Positions 33,933 through 43,026 of a DNA stretch of 43,973 nucleotides are shown piece by piece; the stretch's first letter is position 1, and each line of letters starts with the position of its first letter. The stretch lies in the NCBI RefSeq assembly GCF_000812465.1, contig NZ_JWMA01000003.1, positions 1-43,973 of the forward strand. Reading direction: 5' to 3'. The notes beneath the pieces were generated by a model. The model did no database searches and had not been told where the DNA came from. It worked only from the letters and a program-made list of their open reading frames with translations. The position numbers and the translations under genes were made by a program. This DNA comes from Cupriavidus sp. IDO. Its GTDB lineage: Bacteria > Pseudomonadota > Gammaproteobacteria > Burkholderiales > Burkholderiaceae.

Positions 33933-34736
33933 CTACTCACCAACGCTGGCCCGAAAAACCTCGCCAATCTCCCCAGCCAGCCGCATCAGATGCGGCTCCA
34001 GTTCCCGCGTAGCTTCGGAGACAGAGGCTTTGGTCGAGAGACTGACATTGAGCACATGCACCGGGTGATGACCCAGGCGCAATGGCGTTGACATGGCCAC
34101 CACCTCGGGCTGCCAGCTGGCAACGCACCAGCCATACCGCTGCACCTGCCTGACGGCAGCCAGGATCTCCCGCTCCAGTGCACTCCAGCCAGACGGAAAG
34201 CGCCGTGCGAACACGGCCATCAGGGCCTGCCGCTCGGCGGCGGGCGCCGTGGCGAGCCAGGCGCGGCCGAGCGAGGTCAGCGCCATCGGCACGCGCTGCC
34301 CCGTCACCACGGTTCGCAGCGACACCTTGCGGCTGTAGCGGATCGATTCGAGATAGACCATCTCGTCGCGGTCTGCCATGGCCAGCCCGACGTTGAGGTG
34401 CTGCGCCTGCGCCAGCTCGCGCATCAATGGCGCGGCCACCTGCAGGATTGCGGAACCGGTGTGCATCGCATGCGCCAGGCTGAGGACTGGCGCGCCCAGG
34501 CGGTAGGCGCGCAAGGCAGCATCGTATTCAAGAAAGCCGGTATCCACGAGCGTCTGGGTCAGGCGCGACACCGTGGACCGCGACAGGCCGGTGCGCTCCG
34601 CCAGTTCGCCATTGCCCAGAACGTCGGACCCGGGCCGGAAGGCGCGCAGGATTTCCATGCCACGCTCCAGGGAACGGTTGGAGGGGGTGCTGGCGGGGCG
34701 GCCACGGGCCCGGCTCCTGGCATCCTGCAATTCCAC
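33933..34736 (-). CDS. IclR-family transcriptional regulator, GTG start
   Basis: A 267-residue IclR-type regulator. The winged helix (about 18-75) includes LERGMEILRAFRPG and GELAERTGLSRSTVSRLTQT. The effector domain (about 95-260) includes LNVGLAMADRDEMVYLES and MALTSLGRAWLATAP. The start is a GTG at 34736 with GGGAGA eight bases upstream; nothing useful is gained by longer readings. It is the last gene of the operon that begins with the Bug protein at 38812, 110 bases after the synthetase stop, and probably controls that operon in response to its substrate or CoA ester. Confidence 0.9.
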   Translation of the reverse strand: MELQDARSRARGRPASTPSNRSLERGMEILRAFRPGSDVLGNGELAERTGLSRSTVSRLTQTLVDTGFLEYDAALRAYRLGAPVLSLAHAMHTGSAILQVAAPLMRELAQAQHLNVGLAMADRDEMVYLESIRYSRKVSLRTVVTGQRVPMALTSLGRAWLATAPAAERQALMAVFARRFPSGWSALEREILAAVRQVQRYGWCVASWQPEVVAMSTPLRLGHHPVHVLNVSLSTKASVSEATRELEPHLMRLAGEIGEVFRASVGE

Positions 34737-34846
34737 GGTAGGTCTCCCTGTGCGCTGGCTGGGCGTCTGCCCTGCAATTCCGTCAGACGGAAATGTCAGA
34801 GGCGAGTCTCGCACAGTTCGCCAGCGCCAGGGCATCCTGTAGCCTG

Positions 34847-36970
34847 CTAGGCTTCGCCGACCACCACCACGCCATCCGCCGCGCGCACGCCCTGCCCCGC
34901 CGGCAACACAAAGAGCGGGTTGATTTCCGCCTCGACCAGCCGCGTACCCATGGCCGCTGTCATCGCCGAGAACGCGACAATGGCATCCGCCAGCGCCGCC
35001 ACGTCGGCTTTCGGCCGGCCACGGAAGCCGTCGAGCAGCGGCCAGGTCTTGAGGTCGCGCAGCATCGCCAGCGCTTCGTCGCGCGACAGGCCGCCCGAGG
35101 GCGGCAACAAGCGCATCGTCGTGTCCTGGAACAGTTCGGCCGTGACGCCGCCCATGCCCAGCAGGATCGCCGTGCCCAGCGCGTCGCGGTGCATGCCGAG
35201 AATCAGTTCGACGCCGCCGCTGACCATCTCCTGCACGAGGAAGCGCGCCGGTGCCGAGCCGGTATGGCCGCGCACGTCTTCGGCCATGCTTGCCAGCCGC
35301 GCGGGCACATCGTGCGGCGCCACGCCGACCGCCACGCCGCCCACCTCGCTCTTGTGCGTGATGGCCGACGACAGGATCTTCAGCACCACGCGCTCGCCGA
35401 GATCACGCGCCGCCGCCAGCGCTTCATCGCCATTCGTCACCACCACTTCCCTCACGCCTGGCAAACCGAAGCGTGCAAACAGCTGCTTGGCGGCAGCTTC
35501 ATCGAGCGATCCCGGCTTCAGGTCCGATGTGTCGATGTCGTTGGAAGCGCAGGTAGGCGGCGCAGTCGACACCGCCTTCAACTGCCCCGCCGCCAGCATC
35601 GCCCCCAGCGCCACCGCACACGATTCCGGTGCGCTGAACGCCGGTACGCCGCGCTGGTTCAGCACCACTGCCGCTTGAGGCGCGTGCGGGCTGACATAGG
35701 CCAGCACCGGCTTGTCGCTCTCGGGCAGGCAGTCCCGGATCGCATCGGCCATCAGGTCCGGCATGGCGAGCCCGGACGAGCCGACGATGATCGCCACGGC
35801 GTCGTACGACGGGCTGGCCAGCAGCGCGCGAATCGCGCCGCGCAGCAGGTCCGGCTGCAGGCCCGCCAGCGTGACGTCGATGGGGTTGCGGTCCAGTGCG
35901 GCATGGTCGCCCTTCTGCAGCCCGCGCAGGCGCTCCGCGGTCATCGCGTCAGGAGCCGGCGTTTCGAAACCGGACACGCCGAGGCTGTCGGACACCAGCG
36001 TGCCCGCGCCACCCGTCGACGTCAGCACGGCAACGCGCCTGCCCTGCAGCACGCGGCCCGTGGCCAGCGCTGCCGGGATATCGAGCAGGTCCGAGAAGGT
36101 CTGCGCGCGAATCACGCCGACCTGCCGGAACAGCGCGTCATACATCCTGTCGGCGCCCGCCATTGCCCCCGTGTGCGACACCGCGGCCCGCGCACCGGCC
36201 TCCGAGCGGCCGATCTTGAAAGCCACCACGGGCTTGCCCGCCGCCGCGGCCTTTAGCGCCGCCGCACGGAATTTCTCAGGATGGCGCACGCTTTCCACAT
36301 AGAGCGCGATCACGCGCGTGGCGTCGTCGTCGGCGAGGTAGTCGATAAAGTCCGCGAGGTCGAGATCGGCTTCGTTGCTGGTGGACACCAGCTTGGACAG
36401 CCCGATGCCGCGCGCCGCCGCGCGCGACAGCAGCGCGCCGAGGATGCCGCCGCTCTGCGACACCACGCCGATGCTGCCGGCCGGGAAATGCTCCATTTCC
36501 AGCGCGCCGCTGGCAGACAGCGGGATGTTGTCGGTCAGGTTGACCAGGCCGATCGTGTTGGGACCGAGCAGCCGCATGCTGCCGGCGGCCTCGATCAGTT
36601 CCGCCTGCCGGCGCGCGCCCTCGGCGCCGGTCTCGGTATAGCCGCTGGCCAGCACGATCGCGGCACCCGTGCCGCGCTGCGCCAGTTCGCGCACCGCCTG
36701 ATGCGCCCGTTCGGCGCCCAGCAGCACGATGCCGACATCCGGCACCTCGGGCAGCGAGCCGATATCCGGGTAGCAGCGCAGGCCATCGATGGCATCCACT
36801 TTCGGGTTGACCGGATAGATGGCGCCGTCAAAACCGTGGCGCGTCAAGTACGACACCGGGCGGCCCGAGGTCTTGGCCGGGTCGGCCGACGCGCCGATCA
36901 CGGCCACGCTGCGCGGCCTGACCAGCCGCGAGATCGCCGCGGATGTGGAGGAAGGGTGTTCGGTTGCCAT
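34847..36970 (-). CDS. NDP-forming acyl-CoA synthetase (acetate-CoA ligase family), fused subunits
   Basis: A 707-residue single-chain acyl-CoA synthetase of the ADP-forming type, activating an acid through a phosphohistidine with ATP or GTP. The order is a CoA-binding Rossmann domain (1-140: VAVIGASADPAKTSGRPVSY), a succinyl-CoA-ligase-like part (150-450) with the phosphohistidine in AAVSHTGAMAG, and a C-terminal ATP-grasp domain (about 485-707) with LKILSSAITHKSEVGGV and LILGMHRDALGTAILLGMGG. It starts 3 bases after the enoyl-CoA hydratase stop, so the two are tightly coupled. The substrate is unknown; such enzymes act on acetate, pimelate or hydroxycinnamates. Confidence 0.9.
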   Translation of the reverse strand: MATEHPSSTSAAISRLVRPRSVAVIGASADPAKTSGRPVSYLTRHGFDGAIYPVNPKVDAIDGLRCYPDIGSLPEVPDVGIVLLGAERAHQAVRELAQRGTGAAIVLASGYTETGAEGARRQAELIEAAGSMRLLGPNTIGLVNLTDNIPLSASGALEMEHFPAGSIGVVSQSGGILGALLSRAAARGIGLSKLVSTSNEADLDLADFIDYLADDDATRVIALYVESVRHPEKFRAAALKAAAAGKPVVAFKIGRSEAGARAAVSHTGAMAGADRMYDALFRQVGVIRAQTFSDLLDIPAALATGRVLQGRRVAVLTSTGGAGTLVSDSLGVSGFETPAPDAMTAERLRGLQKGDHAALDRNPIDVTLAGLQPDLLRGAIRALLASPSYDAVAIIVGSSGLAMPDLMADAIRDCLPESDKPVLAYVSPHAPQAAVVLNQRGVPAFSAPESCAVALGAMLAAGQLKAVSTAPPTCASNDIDTSDLKPGSLDEAAAKQLFARFGLPGVREVVVTNGDEALAAARDLGERVVLKILSSAITHKSEVGGVAVGVAPHDVPARLASMAEDVRGHTGSAPARFLVQEMVSGGVELILGMHRDALGTAILLGMGGVTAELFQDTTMRLLPPSGGLSRDEALAMLRDLKTWPLLDGFRGRPKADVAALADAIVAFSAMTAAMGTRLVEAEINPLFVLPAGQGVRAADGVVVVGEA

Positions 36971-36973
36971 GGT

Positions 36974-37774
36974 TCAGCCCTTTGCCGCAGCGCTCTTGGC
37001 CAGGAAGGCCAGCACGGACTCGCGGTGTTCCGTGCTGGTGTAGCAGATGCCCTGAGCCTGGCTGCCTTGCGCGAAGACCTGGTCGGCACTCAGTTCGAAG
37101 GACTGGTTCAGGATGCTCTTGCCCAGGCCGAGCGCGGTAGGCGAACCGTGCGACAGCGCCGCCGCCCAGCCCAGCGCATCAGCCAGCAATGATTCCGGCG
37201 ACGACGACAGCCGGTCGGCGATGCCAAGCTGGAGTGCCTCGGGCGCTTCCACCTTGCGGCCCGAAAAGATGAGTTCCTTGGCCTTCGACAGCCCCGTGCG
37301 GCGCGGCAGGAAGTACATGCCGCCGCCATCGGGAATCAGCCCCCGGTTGATGTACGACCAGGCGAAACTCGCCGACTCCGACGCGATCACGAAGTCGCAG
37401 GCCATGGCCATGTCGGCGCCCAGCCCGTTGGCGCCGCCGTTGACGGCGGCAATGGTCGGCTTCGGCATGTTATGCAGCAGCGCCACGGAATGATGGACGC
37501 GCTGCTGGCGGGTCCAGCCGTTGAAGCCGACCTCGCCCGGGGGCGCATCCATGCGCCGCTGCATGCCGGCCACGTCGCCGCCGGCGCAGAAGCCCTTGCC
37601 CTCGCCGGTCAGCACCAGCGCGCGGATGGCCCGGTCGGCAGACACGCGCTCGAGCGCGGCAATCAGTTCGGAGCGCATATCGTCGCTGATGGCGTTGCGC
37701 TTGTCGGGGCGGTTCAGCGTCAGCACGGCAATGCCATCGCGCACGTCGAGGCGGATCAGGTTGAATTCGGTCAT
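36974..37774 (-). CDS. Enoyl-CoA hydratase/isomerase family protein of the Bug operon
   Basis: A 266-residue crotonase-fold protein. The CoA loop is GKGFCAGGDVAGM and the second oxyanion segment is VNGGANGLGADMAMACDF. The residue at the first catalytic Glu position is Asp or Ala-Asp here, while LIPDGGGMYFLPRR carries an Asp at the second acid region, a pattern closer to isomerases (PaaG/ECI-like) than to classical hydratases. The ATG at 37774 has only a weak GAGAA upstream. It lies 30 bases after the Bug gene and 3 bases before the synthetase gene, so it likely works on the CoA ester made by the synthetase. Confidence 0.88.
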   Translation of the reverse strand: MTEFNLIRLDVRDGIAVLTLNRPDKRNAISDDMRSELIAALERVSADRAIRALVLTGEGKGFCAGGDVAGMQRRMDAPPGEVGFNGWTRQQRVHHSVALLHNMPKPTIAAVNGGANGLGADMAMACDFVIASESASFAWSYINRGLIPDGGGMYFLPRRTGLSKAKELIFSGRKVEAPEALQLGIADRLSSSPESLLADALGWAAALSHGSPTALGLGKSILNQSFELSADQVFAQGSQAQGICYTSTEHRESVLAFLAKSAAAKG

Positions 37775-37804
37775 GGGTGAGGTTCTCGGAAAGTTCGGGG
37801 AGAT

Positions 37805-38812
37805 TCAGTTCAGGGTGATCTTTGCGTCCTTGACGACCTTGCTCCAGCGCACCTCTTCGCCGTGGACGTAGCGGGCCAGGTCATCGGGCGTGCCGGGGCT
37901 GACGATCAGGCCCTCGGCGGCCGCGCGCTTGCGGAACGCGTCGGAGCCCACCGCCTTGCGCGCGGCGGCGTTGAGACGGGCAATGACGGGCGCGGGCGTG
38001 CCAGCTGGCGCGAACAGGCCGTACCAGCTTTCGGCCACGTAGCCGGGCACGCCGCTCTCGGCAATGGTTGGCACCTTGGCCAGGTCCGGGCTGGCGGAGC
38101 GCTGCGCGCTGGTCACGCCGAGCGCGCGCAGCTTGCCCGATTCCAGCAGGTTGCCGACGGCCGATGCCGTGGCGAACATCAGGTCCACCTGGCCGCCCAG
38201 CAGGTCGGTGATGGCTGGGCCGGCGCCCTTGTAGGGAATGTGGTTCAGGTCGACCTTCGCCAGGCTCTTGAACAGCTCCCCTGCCAGATGGGCAGAGGTA
38301 CCGGGGCCTTGCGAGGCAAACGAGACCTGCCCCGGCTTCGCCTTCGCGGCGGCGATCACATCCTGCACGGTCTTGTAGGGGCTGTCCGCGCGCACCACCA
38401 GCACGTTGGGCGAGCGGCCGACCAGCATGACCGGCGCGAACGCCCTGTCGGTCGCATAGGGCAGCTTCGGCTGCAGGCTCGGGTTCACGGCGTGGGCGAA
38501 GGTCGCCATGACCAGCGTGTAGCCGTCCGGCGCGCTCTTGGCCACGTTGTCCGTGCCGATGATGGTGCCGCCGCCGGGGCGATTGTCGACGACCACGGCC
38601 TGGCCCAGGTCCTGCCCCATCGCCACGCCCATGGCGCGGGCGATCAAGTCCGTCCCGCCGCCCGGCGAGAATGGCACCACAATGCGGATCGGCTTGTCCG
38701 GGAAGGCGGGTGCGGCGGCCAGCGCGGTAGCCGGCGCCGATGCGCCCAGGATGGCGAATGTCGTGCAAAGCGCTGCCAGCCGGCCGGCGGCGCGGAAATG
38801 GGGGAATGCCAA
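37805..38812 (-). CDS. Bug/TctC-family tripartite tricarboxylate transporter binding protein, TTG start
   Basis: A 335-residue periplasmic solute-binding protein of the Bug family, very numerous in Bordetella and Cupriavidus. A signal peptide (LAALCTTFAILGASAPATALAAA) precedes PDKPIRIVVPFSPGGGTDLI and the typical VVVDNRPGGGTIIGTD loop. Next come GYTLVMAT and HIPYKGAGPAITDLLGGQVD, the carboxylate-binding signatures. The start is a TTG at 38812, six bases after AGGAG; no ATG lies in frame before the mature part. No TctA/TctB membrane genes are nearby, as is common for orphan Bug genes. It heads the operon with enoyl-CoA hydratase, synthetase and IclR, and presumably binds their carboxylate substrate. 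Confidence 0.92.
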   Translation of the reverse strand: MAFPHFRAAGRLAALCTTFAILGASAPATALAAAPAFPDKPIRIVVPFSPGGGTDLIARAMGVAMGQDLGQAVVVDNRPGGGTIIGTDNVAKSAPDGYTLVMATFAHAVNPSLQPKLPYATDRAFAPVMLVGRSPNVLVVRADSPYKTVQDVIAAAKAKPGQVSFASQGPGTSAHLAGELFKSLAKVDLNHIPYKGAGPAITDLLGGQVDLMFATASAVGNLLESGKLRALGVTSAQRSASPDLAKVPTIAESGVPGYVAESWYGLFAPAGTPAPVIARLNAAARKAVGSDAFRKRAAAEGLIVSPGTPDDLARYVHGEEVRWSKVVKDAKITLN

Positions 38813-39059
38813 GGCTGTCTCCTGTTGCTGTAGTGGCGCTACCGGCTGGTGGACCCGGGCCGACAGCGCGTTTTCGATGGCTGTAGCGTAGGCTCGGGCG
38901 TCGCTTCACGCAGCTACGCAATTCCATCCAGTGGAATCAGGAGGCGCGATTCCCCGCGCGCGCCGGCCGAGGGGCGGGCGTTATCTTCGGCATGTTTTTG
39001 CTGGCAGGCGGGCGCCAGTGCCCTATCATGCGGCCACCTGTCGACTTTTCCTGTGATCC

Positions 39060-40805
39060 ATGACCCGTCCACGCCGCCAGTTGCCTTTCTGCCGCCTGGC
39101 TTCCCTGCTTGCCCTGTCCGTGGCCCTTGCCCAGCCGGTCTGTGCCGAAACCATCAAGAAGCCCGCGCTGGATGCCCTGATTGCCGCCAGCGCCAAAGCC
39201 GGCGCCCCGGCCGATCTCGACGCATTCCTGGCCAGCGCCGCCAAGGCCGACCCGGCCGTGGCGCCCGCGGTCACGGCCTGGCAGAACAAGGCGCCGCTCA
39301 GCGGCGACAACCTCGTCAACATCGGCCGCCTGCTCGGTGCCTACAACCGGGTGCGCAACGAGCCGGCCGTCATCGATGCGATCGGCAGAATGGTGGCGCT
39401 GCGCACCGTGCGCGACGAAAAGGTTCCCCCACACGAGAGTCCGGCCATCATCGAATTCGGCAAGCTGGTGGAAGCCATGGCCAGGGAGTTCGGCCTGGCC
39501 TTCCGCAACGTGGACAACCGCGTGTTCGAAGTGACGCTGCCCGGCAGCGGCAAGGACACCTTCGGCATCCTGACCCATGCCGATGTGGTGCCGGCGGTGG
39601 CCGACGAATGGGTGCTGGACGACGGCACGAAGCTTGACCCGTTCAAGGTCACCCGTGTCGGCGACTACCTCTACGGCCGCGGCACCATCGACGACAAGGG
39701 CTCCATCGCCGCGGCGCTCTACGCGATGAAGACCGTCAAGGAAAGCGGCGTGCCGCTCGAACGCTCCATCCGCCTGATGATCGAGACCACCGAAGAGACC
39801 GGCGGCGACGGCATGAAGTACTACCGGCAGCAGACCGCGCTGCCCGAATTCAATATCGTGCTCGACAGCAAGTACCCCGCCGTGGTCGCCGAAAAAGGCT
39901 CCGGCGCGCTGAAGGTGCTGTTCCCGGTGCAGGCGACCGACGGCAAGCTCCCGGCCATCGTCGCGATGACCGGCGCGGCCTCGGCCAACTCCATTCCGCA
40001 GACGGCCACGGCGAGGATCGCCGGCGGCAACCCAGCCGCGGTGGAGGCAAAGCTGGAAGGCGCGCGTGCCGCCTTTCTGCGCAAGTACACGCCGCAAGGC
40101 GGCAAGTTTTCGATCGATGTAAAGCGCGATGGCGAGCAGGTCGAGGTCAGGGTCACGGGCGTGTCCGCACACGGCTCGCGGCCGGAGGAAGGCGTCAATC
40201 CGCTGCCGCGGCTGGCGCTGTTCCTGCAGGCAGCGGGACTGCAGCTCGCCGACAACCACTACCTGAAGGCCGTGAAGTACCTGAACGACTTGTATGGGGT
40301 GGACTACCTCGGCGTGAAGATGGGCGTGGCCTATCGCGACCCGTTCATGGGCCCGCTGACGCTCTCTCCCACGCTGATCCGCCAGAACGGCGACGAGCTC
40401 GAGGTGACGACCAATGTCCGCATGCCGCGCGGCAGCACGCCGGACGCCCTGGGCGGCGCGATCCTCAAGCACATCTACACCTGGGCCAAGGCCAACAACG
40501 CCGTCGTCAACGTCAAGCATGACCAGGGCAACTGGATGGCGCGCGACCCGAAGGGCGCGTGGCTGTCGACCCTGCTCAATATCTTCGGCGAGACCACTGG
40601 CCTGGAAGCCAAGCCGGTCTCCACCGCCGGCAGCACCACGGCCAAGCTCCTTCCCAACGCCATCAACTTCGGCCCGGCCATGCCCGGCAAGAAGTACACG
40701 GCGCATAACGCCAAGGAGTACAAGGAAGTGTCCGATCTAGGCCTGGACCTGCAGATGTTCACCGAGATGCTGGTGCGCATCGGCAACCTGGACAAGATGC
40801 AGTAG
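39060..40805 (+). CDS. M20 family metallopeptidase, PepV-like exported dipeptidase
   Basis: A 581-residue zinc peptidase. A signal peptide (LASLLALSVALAQPVCA) is followed by an unusual helical N-terminal region (30-115) and then the M20 fold. Metal ligands are seen in GILTHADVVP (His, Asp), LYGRGTIDDKGS (Asp), ETTEETGGDG (Glu pair), NIVLDSKYP (Asp) and the last His in KKYTAHNAKEY. Asp in the fourth ligand position and the lid domain length point to a dipeptidase/aminoacylase rather than a carboxypeptidase. The ATG at 39060 has no strong ribosome-binding site. It is divergent from the Bug operon and convergent with the flavoprotein gene across a strong hairpin. Confidence 0.88.
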   Translation: MTRPRRQLPFCRLASLLALSVALAQPVCAETIKKPALDALIAASAKAGAPADLDAFLASAAKADPAVAPAVTAWQNKAPLSGDNLVNIGRLLGAYNRVRNEPAVIDAIGRMVALRTVRDEKVPPHESPAIIEFGKLVEAMAREFGLAFRNVDNRVFEVTLPGSGKDTFGILTHADVVPAVADEWVLDDGTKLDPFKVTRVGDYLYGRGTIDDKGSIAAALYAMKTVKESGVPLERSIRLMIETTEETGGDGMKYYRQQTALPEFNIVLDSKYPAVVAEKGSGALKVLFPVQATDGKLPAIVAMTGAASANSIPQTATARIAGGNPAAVEAKLEGARAAFLRKYTPQGGKFSIDVKRDGEQVEVRVTGVSAHGSRPEEGVNPLPRLALFLQAAGLQLADNHYLKAVKYLNDLYGVDYLGVKMGVAYRDPFMGPLTLSPTLIRQNGDELEVTTNVRMPRGSTPDALGGAILKHIYTWAKANNAVVNVKHDQGNWMARDPKGAWLSTLLNIFGETTGLEAKPVSTAGSTTAKLLPNAINFGPAMPGKKYTAHNAKEYKEVSDLGLDLQMFTEMLVRIGNLDKMQ

Positions 40806-40819
40806 CGCGCCGAACGGAC

Positions 40820-40842
40820 GGGCCGGCGGTTCACGCCGGCCC
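40820..40842. terminator. Bidirectional hairpin terminator
   Basis: GGGCCGGCG-GTTCA-CGCCGGCCC is a perfect 9-bp stem midway in the 56-base gap between the two convergent genes. There is no long T-run on either side. Position suggests it ends both transcripts. Confidence 0.65.
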
Positions 40843-40861
40843 GCGCGGACTACCACGGCGC

Positions 40862-42631
40862 TCAGGCAGACCTTGCTCCGGCCACTGCGGCCATCGCCGG
40901 CAGCCCTGCCAGATAGCTGTGGATCTGCGCCACCACTGCCGCCCCCTCGCCCACCGCGGCCGCCACCCGCTTGGTCGAGCCCGAGCGCACGTCGCCGATG
41001 GCAAACACGCCGGGCACGCTCGTCTGCAGCGGATACGGGATTGCCGCCGCGCACCCCAGGTCGCCGCCGCCGGTTTGCACAAAGCCCTTGTCATCCACCT
41101 TCACGTTGCAGGTGCGCAGCCATGACGCATTGGGGTCCGCGCCGATGAAGAGGAACAGGTGCCGCACCGGCATCGAGATCGGCGCCGGGCTCTCCGCGCG
41201 CGCGTTGTAACGCACGGTCGAAAGCCAGCCGTCACCATCCAGCGAAGTGATTGCGGCATGCGTGTGCAGGGTGAGGTTCGGCAGCCCGCCAATGCGGTCG
41301 ATCAGGTAGCGCGACATGGTTGCGGCCAGCCCCGGCCCGCGCACCAGCATATGCACGTGCGCCGCATGCGAGGCCAGGTAGACCGCCGCCTGTCCGGCCG
41401 AATTGCCGCCGCCGACCAGCATCACCGGTTCGTCCTTGCACAGCTTGGCCTCCACCGGCGAGGCCCAGTAATACACGCCCCGGCCTTCGAAATGCTCCAG
41501 CGCCTCGATGCCAGGACGTCGATACTGCGCGCCGGTGGCGATCACCACGGTGCGGGTCGGGATCATGCGGCCGTCGGCCAACTCCAGCCGGATCGGGTCC
41601 TGTCCGCAATGCAGCGCCTTCACCTCCAGCGGAATCGCGATATGCGCGCCGAACTTGAGCGCCTGCACGAAGGCACGCCCCGCCAGCGCCTGCCCCGAGA
41701 TGCCGGTGGGAAAGCCAAGATAGTTCTCGATCCGCGCACTGGCGCCCGCCTGTCCGCCCGGCGAGCGGCAGTCGATCACCGCCACCGACAAGCCCTCCGA
41801 GGCACCATACACAGCCGTGGCCAGCCCGGCCGGCCCAGCGCCCACCACGACGACGTCGTACACGTGATTGGGATCGAATTCGGGCAGCAGGCCCAGGCAC
41901 GACGCCAGCTGGCCTTCGTCCGGCGCGCGCAGCACGCGGCCGTCCGGGCAGATCACCAGCGGGAAGTCGGTGGCGGGAGCCTGGGCGTATTCGACCAGCG
42001 CCGAGCAATCGCGGTCGGCGTCCATGTCGACCACGGTGTGGGGATGGCCGTTGCGGCGCAGGAAGGCCTGCAGCGCCAGCAGCAACGGCTCCGTCCCGTG
42101 GCCGACCAGCACCGGGCCGCTGCCGGATTCAATCAGGCCCACGCGGCGCAGGATCAGGGCGCGCATGATGCGCTCGCCCAGCTCGGCCTCGGCCACCAGC
42201 AGCGCACGCAGGCGGTCAGGCGGGATCACATAGCCTTCGGTATCCGTGAGCGCCTCGCCGTCCACCAGCGCGGGGTGCCCCCTGAGCGTGCCCACTTCGG
42301 CCAGGAAATGGCCGGGGCCCTGCTCGGTGATCAGATGTTCCCGCCCCAACCCGTCGCGCCGGACGATCTTCACGCGGCCGGTCACCACCAGGTACATGCC
42401 GCGGCCGACCTGTCCGACCGAAAACAGGCGCTCCCCCGCCTGCCATCGCTGCGGGGTGCCAAAGCGACGCACGCGCTCCATTTCGTCGGCATTGAGCTGC
42501 GGAAACATCTGGTGGCGCCGCGATTCGAGCGTCGAATACGGCGCTTCCAGCTCTGCGCCCGGGTCCGGACCGGCCGGCACCTCATCCGCTGCCCCGCCTG
42601 CCATCAAAGGATCCGCTTGCGAAATCGCCAT
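40862..42631 (-). CDS. Cyclic-nucleotide-domain flavoprotein, thioredoxin-reductase-like without CxxC
   Basis: A 589-residue three-part protein. The N-terminus (about 35-170) is a cNMP-binding beta-barrel (FGTPQRWQAGERLFSVGQVG, GMYLVVTGRVKIV, FLAEVGTLRG). A middle segment (about 185-255) looks like a thioredoxin fold with no CxxC (VLVGHGTEPLLLALQAFLRR). The C-terminus (260-589) is a thioredoxin-reductase-like FAD/NAD domain with VVVVGAGPAGLATAVYGASE, ENYLGFPTGISG, VMLVGGGNSAGQAAVYLA and GVFAIGDVRSGSTKRVA. The usual CATC disulfide is replaced by GVYYWASPVEAKLC, so classic thioredoxin reduction is unlikely. The ATG at 42631 has GGGAGG five bases upstream. A nucleotide-sensing oxidoreductase is the inference. 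Confidence 0.88.
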   Translation of the reverse strand: MAISQADPLMAGGAADEVPAGPDPGAELEAPYSTLESRRHQMFPQLNADEMERVRRFGTPQRWQAGERLFSVGQVGRGMYLVVTGRVKIVRRDGLGREHLITEQGPGHFLAEVGTLRGHPALVDGEALTDTEGYVIPPDRLRALLVAEAELGERIMRALILRRVGLIESGSGPVLVGHGTEPLLLALQAFLRRNGHPHTVVDMDADRDCSALVEYAQAPATDFPLVICPDGRVLRAPDEGQLASCLGLLPEFDPNHVYDVVVVGAGPAGLATAVYGASEGLSVAVIDCRSPGGQAGASARIENYLGFPTGISGQALAGRAFVQALKFGAHIAIPLEVKALHCGQDPIRLELADGRMIPTRTVVIATGAQYRRPGIEALEHFEGRGVYYWASPVEAKLCKDEPVMLVGGGNSAGQAAVYLASHAAHVHMLVRGPGLAATMSRYLIDRIGGLPNLTLHTHAAITSLDGDGWLSTVRYNARAESPAPISMPVRHLFLFIGADPNASWLRTCNVKVDDKGFVQTGGGDLGCAAAIPYPLQTSVPGVFAIGDVRSGSTKRVAAAVGEGAAVVAQIHSYLAGLPAMAAVAGARSA

Positions 42632-43026
42632 GCTGCCTCCCATACCTTGAAGGGTGTCGGCTCGGAGCGCGCGATCCGGACATGGGATCACGGGCGGCAG
42701 GCGGCGCCGACTGCCGTCGACTGCATGTGGCGACCGCTGTCAGCAGTCGCGCGCTCATCGATAGTACTCGGCTCCGGCCAGAATGGCAGGGACGGATAAG
42801 AGACGTACGGGCCCGGTGGTGAACTAAAACCCGGGCCGCCCACCTGCAGGCCCCGCATTCGAAGGTGGTTTTAATTCCTGGCCGTTAATTGAATAATTCA
42901 AAGCGCCCGTGCGGCTGTCGGGTACGTATTCAGCGGCAGTGCTGCGTGCCAGTTGCGTATTGCCCCGCGTTGGGATTGAATGATCGCCTCGCCATCCCGC
43001 GCAACTCGCGCACGCCGACCCCATCA
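42632..43026. other. 395-base divergent region between the flavoprotein and YceH genes
   Basis: No gene with a good start is seen. It contains an AT-rich patch at 42868-42901 with the perfect palindrome TTGAATAATTCAA (42889-42901) and a looser inverted pair, CTAAAACC near 42825 and GGTTTTAA near 42868. It probably holds the promoters of both flanking genes. Confidence 0.45.
42889..42901. promoter_or_regulatory. AT-rich palindrome, possible operator or promoter
   Basis: TTGAATAATTCAA is perfectly palindromic around its central A and stands out in GC-rich DNA. It is about 125 bases before the YceH start and 260 before the flavoprotein start. The bound factor, if any, is unknown. Confidence 0.4.

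Noticed and set aside
38937..40706. 589-codon minus-strand frame opposite the M20 dipeptidase
   Set aside because: The plus strand encodes a full M20 peptidase with all metal ligands and a signal peptide. The minus frame shows low-complexity shadow sequence only.
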